From Actinomycetota bacterium (GTDB taxonomy: Bacteria > Actinomycetota > Thermoleophilia > Solirubrobacterales > Solirubrobacteraceae), in the NCBI GenBank assembly GCA_005883905.1, contig VAYD01000023.1, positions 1 to 14,807 on the forward strand: a stretch of 14,807 nt of DNA, given 5' to 3'. Position numbers and translations under genes: made by a program. How positions within the stretch are numbered: position 1 is the first letter of the stretch; each line of letters begins with the position of its first letter. Of the stretch, positions 1 to 8,222 are shown in pieces. The notes below the pieces were generated by a model. It did no database searches, was not told the origin of the DNA, and saw only the letters and a program-made list of their open reading frames with translations.

Positions 1-1
1 G

Positions 2-910
2 CTGAAGGGGCGCGACCGCGACCTCAACGACGTGGTCGGGAACGCCGGGCCGCTGCTGCAGGACAGCGGCAGCCTGTTCACGATCCTCGACAGCCAGAAG
101 GGCGCGCTGCGGCGACTCGTCCGCGACACCGGCGTGACGTTCGACGCGCTCGGGCGCAACCAGGCGGCGGTGCGCACGCTCGTGACGGCGGGCAACCGGC
201 TGTTCGCCACCACCGCCGCGCGCGACGCCGACCTGCAGCGCACGTTCAAGCTGCTGCCGACGTTCCTGGACGAGCTGCGCCCGACGCTCAACGTCGCGCG
301 CGCGACGGCGGCCGACGCGGCGCCGGTCGTGCACGCGCTGGCGCCGGCGGCGCCGCGGCTTGCGCCCGTCCTCAGCGACACGATCCGCCTGACGCCGGAC
401 CTGCGTGCGCTCCTGCGCGAGACCTCGCCGCTCGTCGCCGCCGCGCGCGGCGGCCTGCCCGCCGCGACGCGCACGCTGCGCGCGGCGCCGGCGCTCGTGG
501 ATCAGCTCGAGCCGCTCGCGCGCGACCTGCGGCCGGTCGCCGACTATCTCGGCCTCTACAAGCGCGAGGTCATGCAGTCCTGGATGAACGTCGCGGCGGC
601 GACGCAGGCGACGTTCCAGAACCCGGGCGCGGCCAAGCCGGTGCACTACCTGCGCGTGCTGATCCCGCTCACGACCGAGGCGTTCGTCACCCAGGGCAAG
701 CGCATGGCGTCCAACCGCCACAACCCGTACTTCGCCCCGGGCGGGTTCGACAAGCTCGCGACCGGCTTGGAGGCGCTGGACTGCGCGAACACGTCCAATC
801 CGCAGTCGCTCCCGGTCCTCGGCTCGGCGCCGCCGTGCAAGGCCCAGGCTCCGATCACGTTCGACGGCGCGACGCGCTCGTTCCCGCAGCTGCGCCGCGA
901 TCCGCCGTAG
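2..910 (+). CDS. Mce/MlaD family protein, C-terminal part (5' end outside window)
   Basis: The frame is open from position 2 to TAG at 908-910, giving 302 codons. A GTG at 32 could be taken as a start, but the upstream codons already read LKGRDRDLNDVVGN, which is ordinary Mce sequence, so the gene begins left of the window. The visible part lacks the N-terminal membrane helix and the MCE beta domain. It is the Ala/Leu/Arg-rich helical region followed by the tail typical of actinobacterial Mce proteins, including VADYLGLYKREVMQSWMN, the following NVAAATQATF, and a C-terminal part with two Cys residues. Mce proteins form periplasm- or envelope-spanning channels that move lipids or sterols with a YrbE/MlaE permease and an MlaF-like ATPase. 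Those partners would lie upstream. As the last gene before a convergent neighbour, it is probably the end of an mce operon. The family call is fairly safe; the substrate is unknown. Confidence 0.8.
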   Translation: MKGRDRDLNDVVGNAGPLLQDSGSLFTILDSQKGALRRLVRDTGVTFDALGRNQAAVRTLVTAGNRLFATTAARDADLQRTFKLLPTFLDELRPTLNVARATAADAAPVVHALAPAAPRLAPVLSDTIRLTPDLRALLRETSPLVAAARGGLPAATRTLRAAPALVDQLEPLARDLRPVADYLGLYKREVMQSWMNVAAATQATFQNPGAAKPVHYLRVLIPLTTEAFVTQGKRMASNRHNPYFAPGGFDKLATGLEALDCANTSNPQSLPVLGSAPPCKAQAPITFDGATRSFPQLRRDPP

Positions 911-1006
911 GCTGGCGATCAGCGCGTTGGTAGGCGGGGCTGCTCCACGTGGTTCGATCGGCGAGGGGAAGGGTGGATCGGGCCTCGTGTCGCAGGAGTG
1001 ACGTTG

Positions 1007-1048
1007 GTTGCGCCTGCCGCAACATCTGTCAGCCAAACGCTGGCTTTC
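1007..1048 (+). terminator. two small hairpins in the convergent gap, possible weak terminator
   Basis: The 155-nt gap between the Mce gene and the convergent kinase holds no credible gene. It contains two adjacent perfect stems: GTTGCG/CGCAAC around a CCTGC loop at 1007-1023, and AGCCA/TGGCT around AACGC at 1031-1045, followed by TTT then C. The second could act as a weak rightward terminator, but its stem is only 5 bp and the T run is short. The rest of the gap shows nothing I can name. Confidence 0.3.
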
Positions 1049-1065
1049 CCGCTCCCTCGCCGCCC

Positions 1066-2001
1066 CTAGTCGCGCAGCGCCAGCGGCACCGTGCTGAAGC
1101 TCGTCATCTGCGCGAGGTCGTTGACGCGCTCGGAGACCTCGTCGGCGGTCAGGCGCGCGACGCGCTCGGTGCCGAACTCCTCGACGTTGTAGGAGGCCAG
1201 CGCCGTGCCGTAGGCGATCGCCCGGGTGAGGAGCTCGTGGTTGACCGGGTCGCCGGGATGCGCCGCGACATAGCCGGCCAGCCCGCCGGCGAACGTGTCG
1301 CCGGCGCCGGTCGGGTCGATCACGCGCTCCAGCGGATAGGCGGGCAGCGCGAAGAAGCCCTCGTCCGTGATCAGCGCCGCGCCGTACTCGCCCTGCTTGG
1401 CGACGACCGCGCTCGGGCCCCACGAGAGCAGCTCGCGCGCGGCGCGCACGACCGACGGGCGGTTCGTGAGCTGCCGAATCTCGGCGTCGTTCAACACCAG
1501 GCAGTCGACCCGCTCGACGACCTTGACGAGGTCGTCGCGCGCGATGTCGATCCACAGGTTCATCGAGTCCAGCGCGGTCCAGCGCGGGCCGTGGCACTGG
1601 TCGAGCACGTCGAGCTGCAGCGTCGGCTGGATGTTCGCCAGGAACAGCACGTCGCAGTCGCGCGCGGGCTCTGACAGCTTCGGCTCGAAGTGCTCGAACA
1701 CGTTGAGCTGCGTGTCGAGCGTCTCGCGCGAGTTGAGGTCCCACCCGTACTCGCCCGCCCAGAAGAACGTCTTGCCGTCGGGGATGACCTCGACGTCGTC
1801 GGTGATCGTGCCGCGCGTGCGCAGCACGGCGAAGTCCTCGTCGGTGAAGTCGCCGCCGACCGGGCCGACGACGCGCACCTCGTCGAAGAACGAGCCTGCC
1901 AGCGCGAAATGGGTCGCGGCGCCGCCGAGCATCCGCTCGCGCTCGCCGAACGGGGTCTTGACGGCGTCGTACGCGATCGATCCGACGACGGTGACGCTCA
2001 T
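1066..2001 (-). CDS. PfkB-family (ribokinase-like) sugar kinase
   Basis: This 311-residue protein has the PfkB fold signatures in order: GSIAYD at 8-12, the glycine pair MLGG at 24-27 near the substrate pocket, NDAE at 171-174 (the NxxE motif that positions Mg and phosphate), KQGEYGA at 202-208, and the C-terminal signature DPTGAGDTFAGG at 229-240. The usual catalytic base is Asp235. It should transfer the gamma-phosphate of ATP to a sugar or nucleoside hydroxyl in the cytoplasm. The subfamily and substrate cannot be read from sequence. The length is normal and the frame intact. ATG at 2001 is preceded by a TAGGGT -10 box ending 10 nt upstream, with no Shine-Dalgarno sequence. It is divergent from the oxidoreductase at 2082 and shares an 80-nt promoter region with it. 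Confidence 0.85.
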   Translation of the reverse strand: MSVTVVGSIAYDAVKTPFGERERMLGGAATHFALAGSFFDEVRVVGPVGGDFTDEDFAVLRTRGTITDDVEVIPDGKTFFWAGEYGWDLNSRETLDTQLNVFEHFEPKLSEPARDCDVLFLANIQPTLQLDVLDQCHGPRWTALDSMNLWIDIARDDLVKVVERVDCLVLNDAEIRQLTNRPSVVRAARELLSWGPSAVVAKQGEYGAALITDEGFFALPAYPLERVIDPTGAGDTFAGGLAGYVAAHPGDPVNHELLTRAIAYGTALASYNVEEFGTERVARLTADEVSERVNDLAQMTSFSTVPLALRD

Positions 2002-2011
2002 GCGGCGCGGA

Positions 2012-2017
2012 ACCCTA
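2012..2017 (-). promoter_or_regulatory. predicted -10 box TAGGGT for the PfkB kinase
   Basis: On the minus strand TAGGGT ends 10 nt before the ATG at 2001. The expected start site, 7 nt downstream, is near 2005, giving a leader of about 4 nt. No convincing -35 element is seen. It belongs to a recurring start-proximal TANNNT pattern in this window. Confidence 0.4.
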
Positions 2018-2061
2018 GGGGATCAGCAGGGACGCGGGAGTTCACGGCGCAATCCACGCCG

Positions 2062-2075
2062 CGAGCATATGCTCG
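2062..2075. promoter_or_regulatory. 14-bp perfect palindrome over the oxidoreductase promoter
   Basis: CGAGCATATGCTCG is its own reverse complement. It contains the predicted -10 box TATGCT (2068-2073) and ends at the first base of the GGAGGA ribosome-binding stretch (2075-2080). A dimeric repressor bound here would cover the -10 region, so it is a plausible operator. The palindrome is directly visible; the operator role is inference. Confidence 0.4.
2068..2073 (+). promoter_or_regulatory. predicted -10 box TATGCT for the oxidoreductase
   Basis: TATGCT fits TANNNT and ends 8 nt before the ATG at 2082, predicting a start site near 2080. GGAGGA at 2075-2080 lies only 1 nt from the ATG, too close for an efficient Shine-Dalgarno, and would be mostly excluded from such a transcript. 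A leaderless reading is therefore favoured. Confidence 0.45.
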
Positions 2076-2081
2076 GAGGAC

Positions 2082-3035
2082 ATGCGCGCGATCCAGATGC
2101 AGGCGTTCGGCGGGCCCGAGGTGCTCGAGCTCGTCGACATCCCGATGCCCGAGCCGGCCGAGGCCGAGGTCCTGATCAAGGTCAGCCGCGCCGGGCTCAA
2201 CTACGCCGACACGCACCAGCGCACCAACAGCTACCTGGCGAAGGCGACGCTCCCGCTTGTCCCGGGCTCGGAGGTCGCGGGCGTGCGCGAGGACACGGGC
2301 GAGCGTGTCGTCGCGCTCTGCGGCGACGGCGGCTACGCGGAGTACGCGACCGCTCCCGGCGCGCTCACGTTCCCGATCCCCGACGGCGTCGACGACGCCA
2401 CCGCCCTGGCGCTGCTGCTCCAGGGCCTGACCGCGTGGCACCTCTACAAGACATGCGCGCGCGTCCAGCCGGGCGAGACCGTCGTGATCATCGCCGCGGC
2501 CGGCGGCGTCGGCTCGCTGGCGGTGCAGCTCGGCAAGCCGCTCGGCGCGGGCCGCGTGATCGCGGTGGCCTCGAGCGAGTCCAAGCGCGACCTCGCGCTC
2601 GAGCTCGGCGCGGACGCCGTGGTCGACGCCTCGCCGGACGGCCTGGCCGACCGGCTGATCGAGGCGAACCTCGGCGAGCGCGTGGACGCGGTCTTCGAGA
2701 TGGCCGGCGGCCAGGTCTTCGAGGAGTGCATGGCGGCGCTGGCGCCGTTCGGCCGCTGCGTCACCTACGGGATCGCCTCCGAGGAGCCAAACACGGTCCA
2801 GACCGGCGCGCTGATGCGCCGCTCGCACGCGGTCGTCGGCTTCTGGCTGATGCACTGCATCGGGCGCCCGGCGATGATCGACGAGGCGCTGGCCGACCTG
2901 TTCGCGCGCGTGGCGGCCGGCGAGCTGCGCGTGGTCGTCGGTGGCACCTACCCGCTCGACCAGGCCGCGCAGGCGCAGGTGGATCTCCGCGAGCGCCGCA
3001 CCACCGGCAAGGTGCTGCTCGACCCGACGGCCTAG
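2082..3035 (+). CDS. zinc-free MDR oxidoreductase, quinone oxidoreductase (QOR) type
   Basis: This 317-residue medium-chain dehydrogenase/reductase opens with MRAIQMQAFGGPEVLEL, typical of the NADPH:quinone oxidoreductase branch. A GroES-like N-terminal half (about 1-120) is followed by a Rossmann half with the nucleotide-binding motif AAAGGVG at 138-144. The usual zinc ligands of alcohol dehydrogenases (GHE plus the four-Cys lobe) are absent, as expected for QOR/crotonyl-CoA-reductase relatives. It likely reduces a quinone or an activated double bond with NADPH. The end TGKVLLDP is also typical. ATG at 2082 is favoured over the in-frame ATG at 2097 because it keeps the first strand of the fold. 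Its TAG stop at 3033-3035 also forms the start of the next gene's predicted -10 box. The substrate is unknown. Confidence 0.85.
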   Translation: MRAIQMQAFGGPEVLELVDIPMPEPAEAEVLIKVSRAGLNYADTHQRTNSYLAKATLPLVPGSEVAGVREDTGERVVALCGDGGYAEYATAPGALTFPIPDGVDDATALALLLQGLTAWHLYKTCARVQPGETVVIIAAAGGVGSLAVQLGKPLGAGRVIAVASSESKRDLALELGADAVVDASPDGLADRLIEANLGERVDAVFEMAGGQVFEECMAALAPFGRCVTYGIASEEPNTVQTGALMRRSHAVVGFWLMHCIGRPAMIDEALADLFARVAAGELRVVVGGTYPLDQAAQAQVDLRERRTTGKVLLDPTA

Positions 3036-3038
3036 ACT
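3033..3038 (+). promoter_or_regulatory. predicted -10 box TAGACT for the helicase, containing the upstream stop codon
   Basis: TAGACT begins with the TAG stop of the oxidoreductase and ends 9 nt before the helicase ATG at 3048. The predicted start site is near 3045. The 12-nt gap has no Shine-Dalgarno sequence (only GCGGG), so a short-leader transcript or read-through coupling must serve the helicase. Confidence 0.4.
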
Positions 3039-3047
3039 GGCGCGGGC

Positions 3048-4457
<1,410 letters not shown>

Positions 4458-4463
4458 GGCGTC

Positions 4464-4469
4464 TAGGCT
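4464..4469 (+). promoter_or_regulatory. predicted -10 box TAGGCT for the zinc-ribbon protein
   Basis: TAGGCT lies in the 20-nt gap after the helicase stop (TGA 4455-4457) and ends 8 nt before GTG 4478. The predicted start site near 4476 lies downstream of the alternative GTG at 4472, which is why 4478 is preferred as start. The same hexamer with the same 8-nt spacing and GTG start occurs before the HD-GYP gene. Confidence 0.45.
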
Positions 4470-4477
4470 GTGTGAAC

Positions 4478-5473
4478 GTGGACACGCTCGTCCGAGATCC
4501 CCACGCCCCTGCCGACGAGGCGCGCTTCGCGCACAACGAGCAGCCGCCGGCGGAGCAAGCGCCGACGCGCACGTGTGAGCACTGCGGCGCATCGCTGGCC
4601 CCCGGCCAGGACTGGTGCCTGGAGTGCGGGACGGCCGCCCCTGGCCGCCTTGGCCGGCGCCCCGGCATGCGCACGGCCGCGACCGTCGCCGGCCTGACGC
4701 TGGCGCTGGTGGCCGGCGCGGTCACCGCGGGCTACGCCGCGATCAGCGGCGACGCCGGCCGCGAGACCGCCAAGCCGCCCGCCGCCTCCGGCGCGCCGAT
4801 CGCTCAGGCGCCGCCGAGCACGCCGGTCGCGCCGCCGCCGACGACCGCGGCGCCCGCGACGCCCGCGACGCCGCTGCCCACCGTGAAGCCGCCGAAGACC
4901 GCGACGCCCGCGCCGCCCGTGTCGCACCCGTCGACGCCGGCGCCGACCACCAGCACGCCCGCGCCCGCGACGAGCACGCCCACCACGAGCACGCCGGCAC
5001 ACACCACGCCTTCGACGCCCGCAGCGCCCTCGATCGAGCCGGTCGACCTCGGCGCCGACGCCGCGTCGCTGTACGACCCGTACACGCGCTCGACCGCCAA
5101 CAGCGATCCGGCCGACGCCTACGACGGCGACACGACGACGGCCTGGAAGGTCACGACGGTCGGCGACGGGCAGGCGATGCAGGTCGGCCTCGTCGTCGAC
5201 CTCGGCAAGAAGCGCTCGATCAAGCAGCTCAACCTGCGCACCGGCACGCCCGGGTTCCGCATCGAGACCTACGCGGCCGACACCGCGCAGGTGCCCCCCG
5301 ACATCCTCGACACCCGTTGGGCGCACCTGCACAACAAGTCCGCCGTCGCCAAGAGCGACACCGTCGCGCTGGCGAGCGACAGCCACAAGTACCGCTACGT
5401 GCTGCTGTGGTTCACCGCGCCGCCGAAGAAGGGCCCGACCGTGAAGATCAACGAGCTGACGATCCTGGGGTGA
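4478..5473 (+). CDS. zinc-ribbon, single-pass membrane protein with MurJ-type discoidin-like domain
   Basis: From GTG 4478 the protein has 331 residues; an in-frame GTG at 4472 would add two. Order: hydrophilic N-terminus; zinc ribbon CEHC...CLEC with Cys at 33, 36, 47 and 50; one membrane helix at about 66-88; a Pro/Thr/Ala/Ser-rich linker at about 96-185; and a C-terminal beta-rich domain from about 190. The last has AYDGDTTTAW, VGLVVDLGKK, YRYVLLWFT and INELTILG. This pattern resembles the discoidin-like extracytoplasmic domain on actinobacterial MurJ/MviN and some kinases. Topology is probably cytoplasmic ribbon, extracellular linker and ligand-binding domain. The ligand is unknown, possibly cell-wall sugar. 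Five nucleotides separate its stop from the cyclophilin gene, so the two are probably co-translated. The function is not established. Confidence 0.75.
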   Translation: MDTLVRDPHAPADEARFAHNEQPPAEQAPTRTCEHCGASLAPGQDWCLECGTAAPGRLGRRPGMRTAATVAGLTLALVAGAVTAGYAAISGDAGRETAKPPAASGAPIAQAPPSTPVAPPPTTAAPATPATPLPTVKPPKTATPAPPVSHPSTPAPTTSTPAPATSTPTTSTPAHTTPSTPAAPSIEPVDLGADAASLYDPYTRSTANSDPADAYDGDTTTAWKVTTVGDGQAMQVGLVVDLGKKRSIKQLNLRTGTPGFRIETYAADTAQVPPDILDTRWAHLHNKSAVAKSDTVALASDSHKYRYVLLWFTAPPKKGPTVKINELTILG

Positions 5474-5478
5474 CCTGA

Positions 5479-5937
5479 ATGCCGAGCCAGGCGACGATGC
5501 AGACGAACGCGGGCACGATCGGCCTCGAGCTGTTCGACGAGGACGCGCCAAAGACCGTCGCGAACTTCAAGAAGCTCGCCGGCGAGGGCTTCTACGACGG
5601 CCTCATCTTCCACCGCGTCATCAAGGACTTCATGGTCCAGGGCGGCTGTCCGCAGGGCACCGGCACCGGCGGCCCCGGCTACACGTTCGAGGACGAGATC
5701 AACGACCACAAGATCGTCCGCGGCGCGCTGGCGATGGCCAACGCCGGCCCGAACACCAACGGCTCGCAGTTCTTCGTCGTCACGACGGAGGCGGCGCCGT
5801 GGCTCGACGGCAAGCACACGGTCTTCGGCCGCGTCACCGACGGCATGGATGTCGTCGACACGATCGAGGGCACGCCGACCGACGGGCGTGACAAGCCGGT
5901 CGACGACCAGCGCATCGAGTCGATCACGTTCGACTAG
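5479..5937 (+). CDS. cyclophilin-type peptidyl-prolyl cis-trans isomerase
   Basis: This 152-residue single-domain cyclophilin has the complete active site: FHRVI at 44-48 with the catalytic Arg46, FMVQGG at 51-56, [17 protein letters not shown] at 83-99, [10 protein letters not shown] at 108-117 with Trp108 and His113. It catalyses cis-trans isomerisation of Xaa-Pro bonds during folding. There is no signal peptide or lipobox, so it is cytoplasmic, like PpiB. ATG 5479 follows the previous stop by 5 nt and sits within CTGAATG, so it is likely translated by coupling; ATG 5497 is a weaker alternative. The Pro-rich linker of the upstream product would be a natural but speculative client. The TAG stop forms the start of a TAGGAT box. 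Confidence 0.93.
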   Translation: MPSQATMQTNAGTIGLELFDEDAPKTVANFKKLAGEGFYDGLIFHRVIKDFMVQGGCPQGTGTGGPGYTFEDEINDHKIVRGALAMANAGPNTNGSQFFVVTTEAAPWLDGKHTVFGRVTDGMDVVDTIEGTPTDGRDKPVDDQRIESITFD

Positions 5938-5940
5938 GAT
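5935..5940 (+). promoter_or_regulatory. possible -10 box TAGGAT for the aldehyde dehydrogenase, containing the cyclophilin stop
   Basis: TAGGAT includes the cyclophilin TAG stop. A start site near 5947 would give a leader of about 35 nt before the ATG at 5982. This is the one internal gene here with a real leader and a good ribosome-binding site. No clear -35 is seen. Confidence 0.3.
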
Positions 5941-5941
5941 C

Positions 5942-5957
5942 CTGGCTACACAGCCAG
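5942..5957 (+). terminator. 6-bp hairpin with 4-nt loop between cyclophilin and aldehyde dehydrogenase
   Basis: CTGGCT-ACAC-AGCCAG is a perfect inverted repeat 4 nt after the cyclophilin stop. It lacks a following T run (TCTTC follows). It may be a weak terminator or an mRNA-end stabiliser for the upstream pair, or a structure at the start of the aldehyde dehydrogenase leader. Confidence 0.3.
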
Positions 5958-5967
5958 TCTTCAGCTC

Positions 5968-5975
5968 GGAGAGGG
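5968..5975 (+). promoter_or_regulatory. strong ribosome-binding site of the aldehyde dehydrogenase gene
   Basis: GGAGAGGG lies 6 nt before ATG 5982. It is the only well-spaced Shine-Dalgarno sequence seen in the window and fixes the start of the gene. Confidence 0.6.
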
Positions 5976-5981
5976 TTATCC

Positions 5982-7535
5982 ATGGCCGGTACGGAGGAAC
6001 AGGCTGCCCCTGAGGCAGCCGCGACGAATGGCCACCAGGCGGGGCAGGTTCCCGTCGAGAATCCCGCCACGGGCGAGGTCGTCGCCCACGTGCCGAACCT
6101 GTCCGCGGACGAGGTCCGCGACATGGCCAAGCGCGGGCGCGCCGCCCAGCCGGGGTGGGAGGCGCTCGGGTTCGCCGGCCGCGCGCGCGTGATGCTGCGC
6201 ATGCAGAAGTGGCTCCTCGACAACGCCGAGCGCGTCATCCAGACGATCGTCAAGGAGACCGGCAAGTCCTGGGAGGACGCGCAGCTCGCCGAGATCTCCT
6301 ACGGCGCCAACGCGTTCGGCTTCTGGGCCAAGAACGCCGAGAAGTACCTCGGCGACGAGAAGGTCAAGTCCAGCGCCGTGCTCGTCAAGGGCAAGAAGCT
6401 GATGGTCCGTTACCGGCCGCTCGGCCTGATCGGCGTCATCGGCCCGTGGAACTACCCGCTGACGAACTCGTTCGGCGACTGCATCCCGGCGCTGATGGCC
6501 GGCAACAGCGTGATCCTCAAGCCGTCGGAGATCACGCCGCTGACGAGCATGCTGATGCTCGAGGGCCTCAGGGAATGCGGCATGCCGGAGAACGTCTTCC
6601 AGGTCGCGACCGGCTACGGCGAGACCGGCGCCGCGCTCGTCGACGAGGTCGACATGATCATGTTCACCGGCTCGACCGCGACCGGCAAGAAGGTCATGCA
6701 GAAGGCCGCCGAGACGCTGACGCCGGTGTCGCTGGAGCTCGGCGGCAAGGACCCGATGATCGTGCTGTCCGACGCCGACCTCGAGCGCGCCGCGAACGCC
6801 GCGACCTACTACTCGATGCAGAACTCCGGCCAGACCTGCATCTCGGTCGAGCGCGTCTTCGTCGAGGAGCCCATCTACGACGAGTTCGTCGCGAAGGTGA
6901 CCGAGAAGGTCAAGGCGATCCGCCAGGGCGATCCCTCCGGCGGCGCGGGCACCGTCGAGGTCGGCTCGATGACGTTCCCCAAGCAGGTCGACATTGTCGA
7001 GAAGCACGTCAATGACGCCCTCGCCAAGGGCGCAAAGGCGCTCACCGGCGGCCACCGCGGCTCGGGCAAGGGCTACTACTTCGAGCCCACCGTGCTCGTC
7101 GACGTCACGCCCGAGATGGACTGCATGCGCGAGGAGACGTTCGGCCCGACGCTGCCGATCATGAAGGTGCGCGACGCCGAGGAGGCCATCCGGCTGGCGA
7201 ACGACTCGCCGTACGGGCTCGCGGCGTCGGTGTTCTCCAAGGACGTCGGCCGCGGCGAGGCCGTGGCGCGGCGCATCGAGGCCGGGGCGGTCTGCGTCAA
7301 CGACGCAATGCTCAACTACTCGGCGATCGAGCTGCCGATGGGCGGCTGGAAGGCCTCCGGGCTCGGGCATCGCCACGGCGCCGGCGGCATCCGCAAGTAC
7401 TGCGCGCAGCAGGCGCTGCTGGTCTCGCGCTTCAACATGAAGCGCGACCTGCACATGTTCCCCTACACCAAGAAGAACACCGACCGCCTGATGAAGGCGT
7501 TCAGGTTCCTCTGGGGTCGCGGCAAGCGGGACTGA
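5982..7535 (+). CDS. aldehyde dehydrogenase family protein, succinic-semialdehyde-dehydrogenase-like
   Basis: The 517-residue protein has a full ALDH active site: GPWNYPL with Asn157, LKPSE with Lys180 (cofactor), FTGSTATG at 228-235, LELGGKDP with general base Glu252, NSGQTC with nucleophile Cys286, and EETFGP at 384-389. It oxidises an aldehyde to an acid with NAD(P)+ in the cytoplasm. The region MVRYRPLGLIGVIGPWNYPL is close in style to mycobacterial GabD2-type succinic semialdehyde dehydrogenases, but conserved residues do not settle the substrate. An unusual basic tail (about 480-517, ending FRFLWGRGKRD) extends past the catalytic domain. The first 25 residues are a low-complexity Ala/Glu-rich lead. 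The last 35 nt overlap the convergent small gene. The enzyme class is certain; the exact substrate is not. Confidence 0.9.
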   Translation: MAGTEEQAAPEAAATNGHQAGQVPVENPATGEVVAHVPNLSADEVRDMAKRGRAAQPGWEALGFAGRARVMLRMQKWLLDNAERVIQTIVKETGKSWEDAQLAEISYGANAFGFWAKNAEKYLGDEKVKSSAVLVKGKKLMVRYRPLGLIGVIGPWNYPLTNSFGDCIPALMAGNSVILKPSEITPLTSMLMLEGLRECGMPENVFQVATGYGETGAALVDEVDMIMFTGSTATGKKVMQKAAETLTPVSLELGGKDPMIVLSDADLERAANAATYYSMQNSGQTCISVERVFVEEPIYDEFVAKVTEKVKAIRQGDPSGGAGTVEVGSMTFPKQVDIVEKHVNDALAKGAKALTGGHRGSGKGYYFEPTVLVDVTPEMDCMREETFGPTLPIMKVRDAEEAIRLANDSPYGLAASVFSKDVGRGEAVARRIEAGAVCVNDAMLNYSAIELPMGGWKASGLGHRHGAGGIRKYCAQQALLVSRFNMKRDLHMFPYTKKNTDRLMKAFRFLWGRGKRD

Positions 7536-7842
7536 GCTCCGCCGGCAGCGGCACGTCCCACTCGAAGACGATCTCGACCGGCGCCCGCTCCAGGGCGCCG
7601 GCGGGGAGCTCGAAGTCGTCGTAGTCGTCGGCGACGTCGTCCTGCGCCCACTCGATGACCGTCTCGAGGTCGGGGTCCTCGGGCGTGGTCCCCAGCACCG
7701 GCGGGCCAAGCAACCGTTCGACGTGGCCGTCGCCGAAGCGAAGGTCGGCGAACGGCAGGCCGACGACATGCATCTCCGGCCCCAGGGTCTCGGCGGGGAT
7801 CTGCACGATCGCGCCGCGGCGCAGGAGGGTCACCTCGGTCAT
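7501..7842 (-). CDS. small acidic protein of unknown function
   Basis: I do not recognise a family. The 113-residue product has no signal peptide, membrane helix or metal motif. The first part (MTEVTLLRRGAIVQIPAETL) is probably a beta strand and turn. The middle is strongly acidic (WAQDDVADDYDDFELP), and the end is Pro-rich. Codon use is normal for the window and the position makes sense: it lies 20 nt downstream of the receiver gene on the same strand. It has its own TAGCGT box 6 nt before the ATG and could also be read from the signalling transcript. Its 3' end overlaps the end of the convergent aldehyde dehydrogenase gene by 35 nt. It is a likely real gene, but this rests on frame, start context and neighbours rather than homology. 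Confidence 0.6.
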   Translation of the reverse strand: MTEVTLLRRGAIVQIPAETLGPEMHVVGLPFADLRFGDGHVERLLGPPVLGTTPEDPDLETVIEWAQDDVADDYDDFELPAGALERAPVEIVFEWDVPLPAELSPACRDPRGT

Positions 7843-7848
7843 GGCCCG

Positions 7849-7854
7849 ACGCTA
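7849..7854 (-). promoter_or_regulatory. predicted -10 box TAGCGT for the small acidic protein gene
   Basis: On the minus strand TAGCGT ends 6 nt before the ATG at 7842, so the expected start site falls on the A of the ATG. That is the exact leaderless geometry. It lies in the 20-nt gap after the receiver gene's stop. Confidence 0.45.
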
Positions 7855-7862
7855 GCGCCGGG

Positions 7863-8222
7863 TCAGGACGGCATCGAGTCGACAAGCTGGAGCAGATCCA
7901 GAGGCGAGAAGGGCTTGGTCAGGAAGAGGTCGGCGCCGGCCGCTCGGGCCTCGGCCTCGGCCTCCGGCCCGGCGGCGGTCAGCATGACGATCGTCGGCTT
8001 CCCGTCGAGCGAGCGCAGCTCGCGGCAGGCCTCGATGCCGTTCATGCGCGGCATGTCGATGTCGAGGAAGACGATCGCCGGCTGCTTGTCGCGCGCGGCC
8101 GCGACCGCTTCCACGCCGTCCCCGGCCTCCTCGATGTGGAACCCGGCGACGTCCTCGAGCGTCGTCGCGATCAGGCGCCGGATGAACGGGTCGTCGTCGA
8201 CGATCAGGACCGAGCGACTCAT
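7863..8222 (-). CDS. stand-alone response-regulator receiver (CheY-like)
   Basis: The 119-residue product is one receiver domain with nothing attached. Acidic pocket residues are Asp9-Asp11 (IVDDDPF), the phosphoacceptor is Asp54 (FLDIDMP), the switch Thr is at 82 (MLTAAG) and the conserved Lys103 is in LTKPF. It should be phosphorylated by a histidine kinase, most simply the hybrid kinase two genes upstream, and act by binding a partner. The ATG overlaps the TGA of the HD-GYP gene (ATGA at 8219-8222), so translation is coupled. This suggests 1:1 production and possibly a complex with HD-GYP, as if an RpfG-type REC-HD-GYP protein were split. The partner is inferred. Confidence 0.92.
   Translation of the reverse strand: MSRSVLIVDDDPFIRRLIATTLEDVAGFHIEEAGDGVEAVAAARDKQPAIVFLDIDMPRMNGIEACRELRSLDGKPTIVMLTAAGPEAEAEARAAGADLFLTKPFSPLDLLQLVDSMPS

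Noticed and set aside
4850..5030. Short repeats in the Thr/Pro linker of the zinc-ribbon protein as a possible tandem repeat or CRISPR
   Set aside because: They are irregular ACG/CCG-type codon repeats from a Pro/Thr-rich linker, with no constant unit length or spacers.
5976..7769. 597-codon minus-strand open frame opposite the aldehyde dehydrogenase
   Set aside because: It is an antisense shadow of a gene with all ALDH catalytic residues; its composition is Arg/His/Asp-rich with no fold signal.
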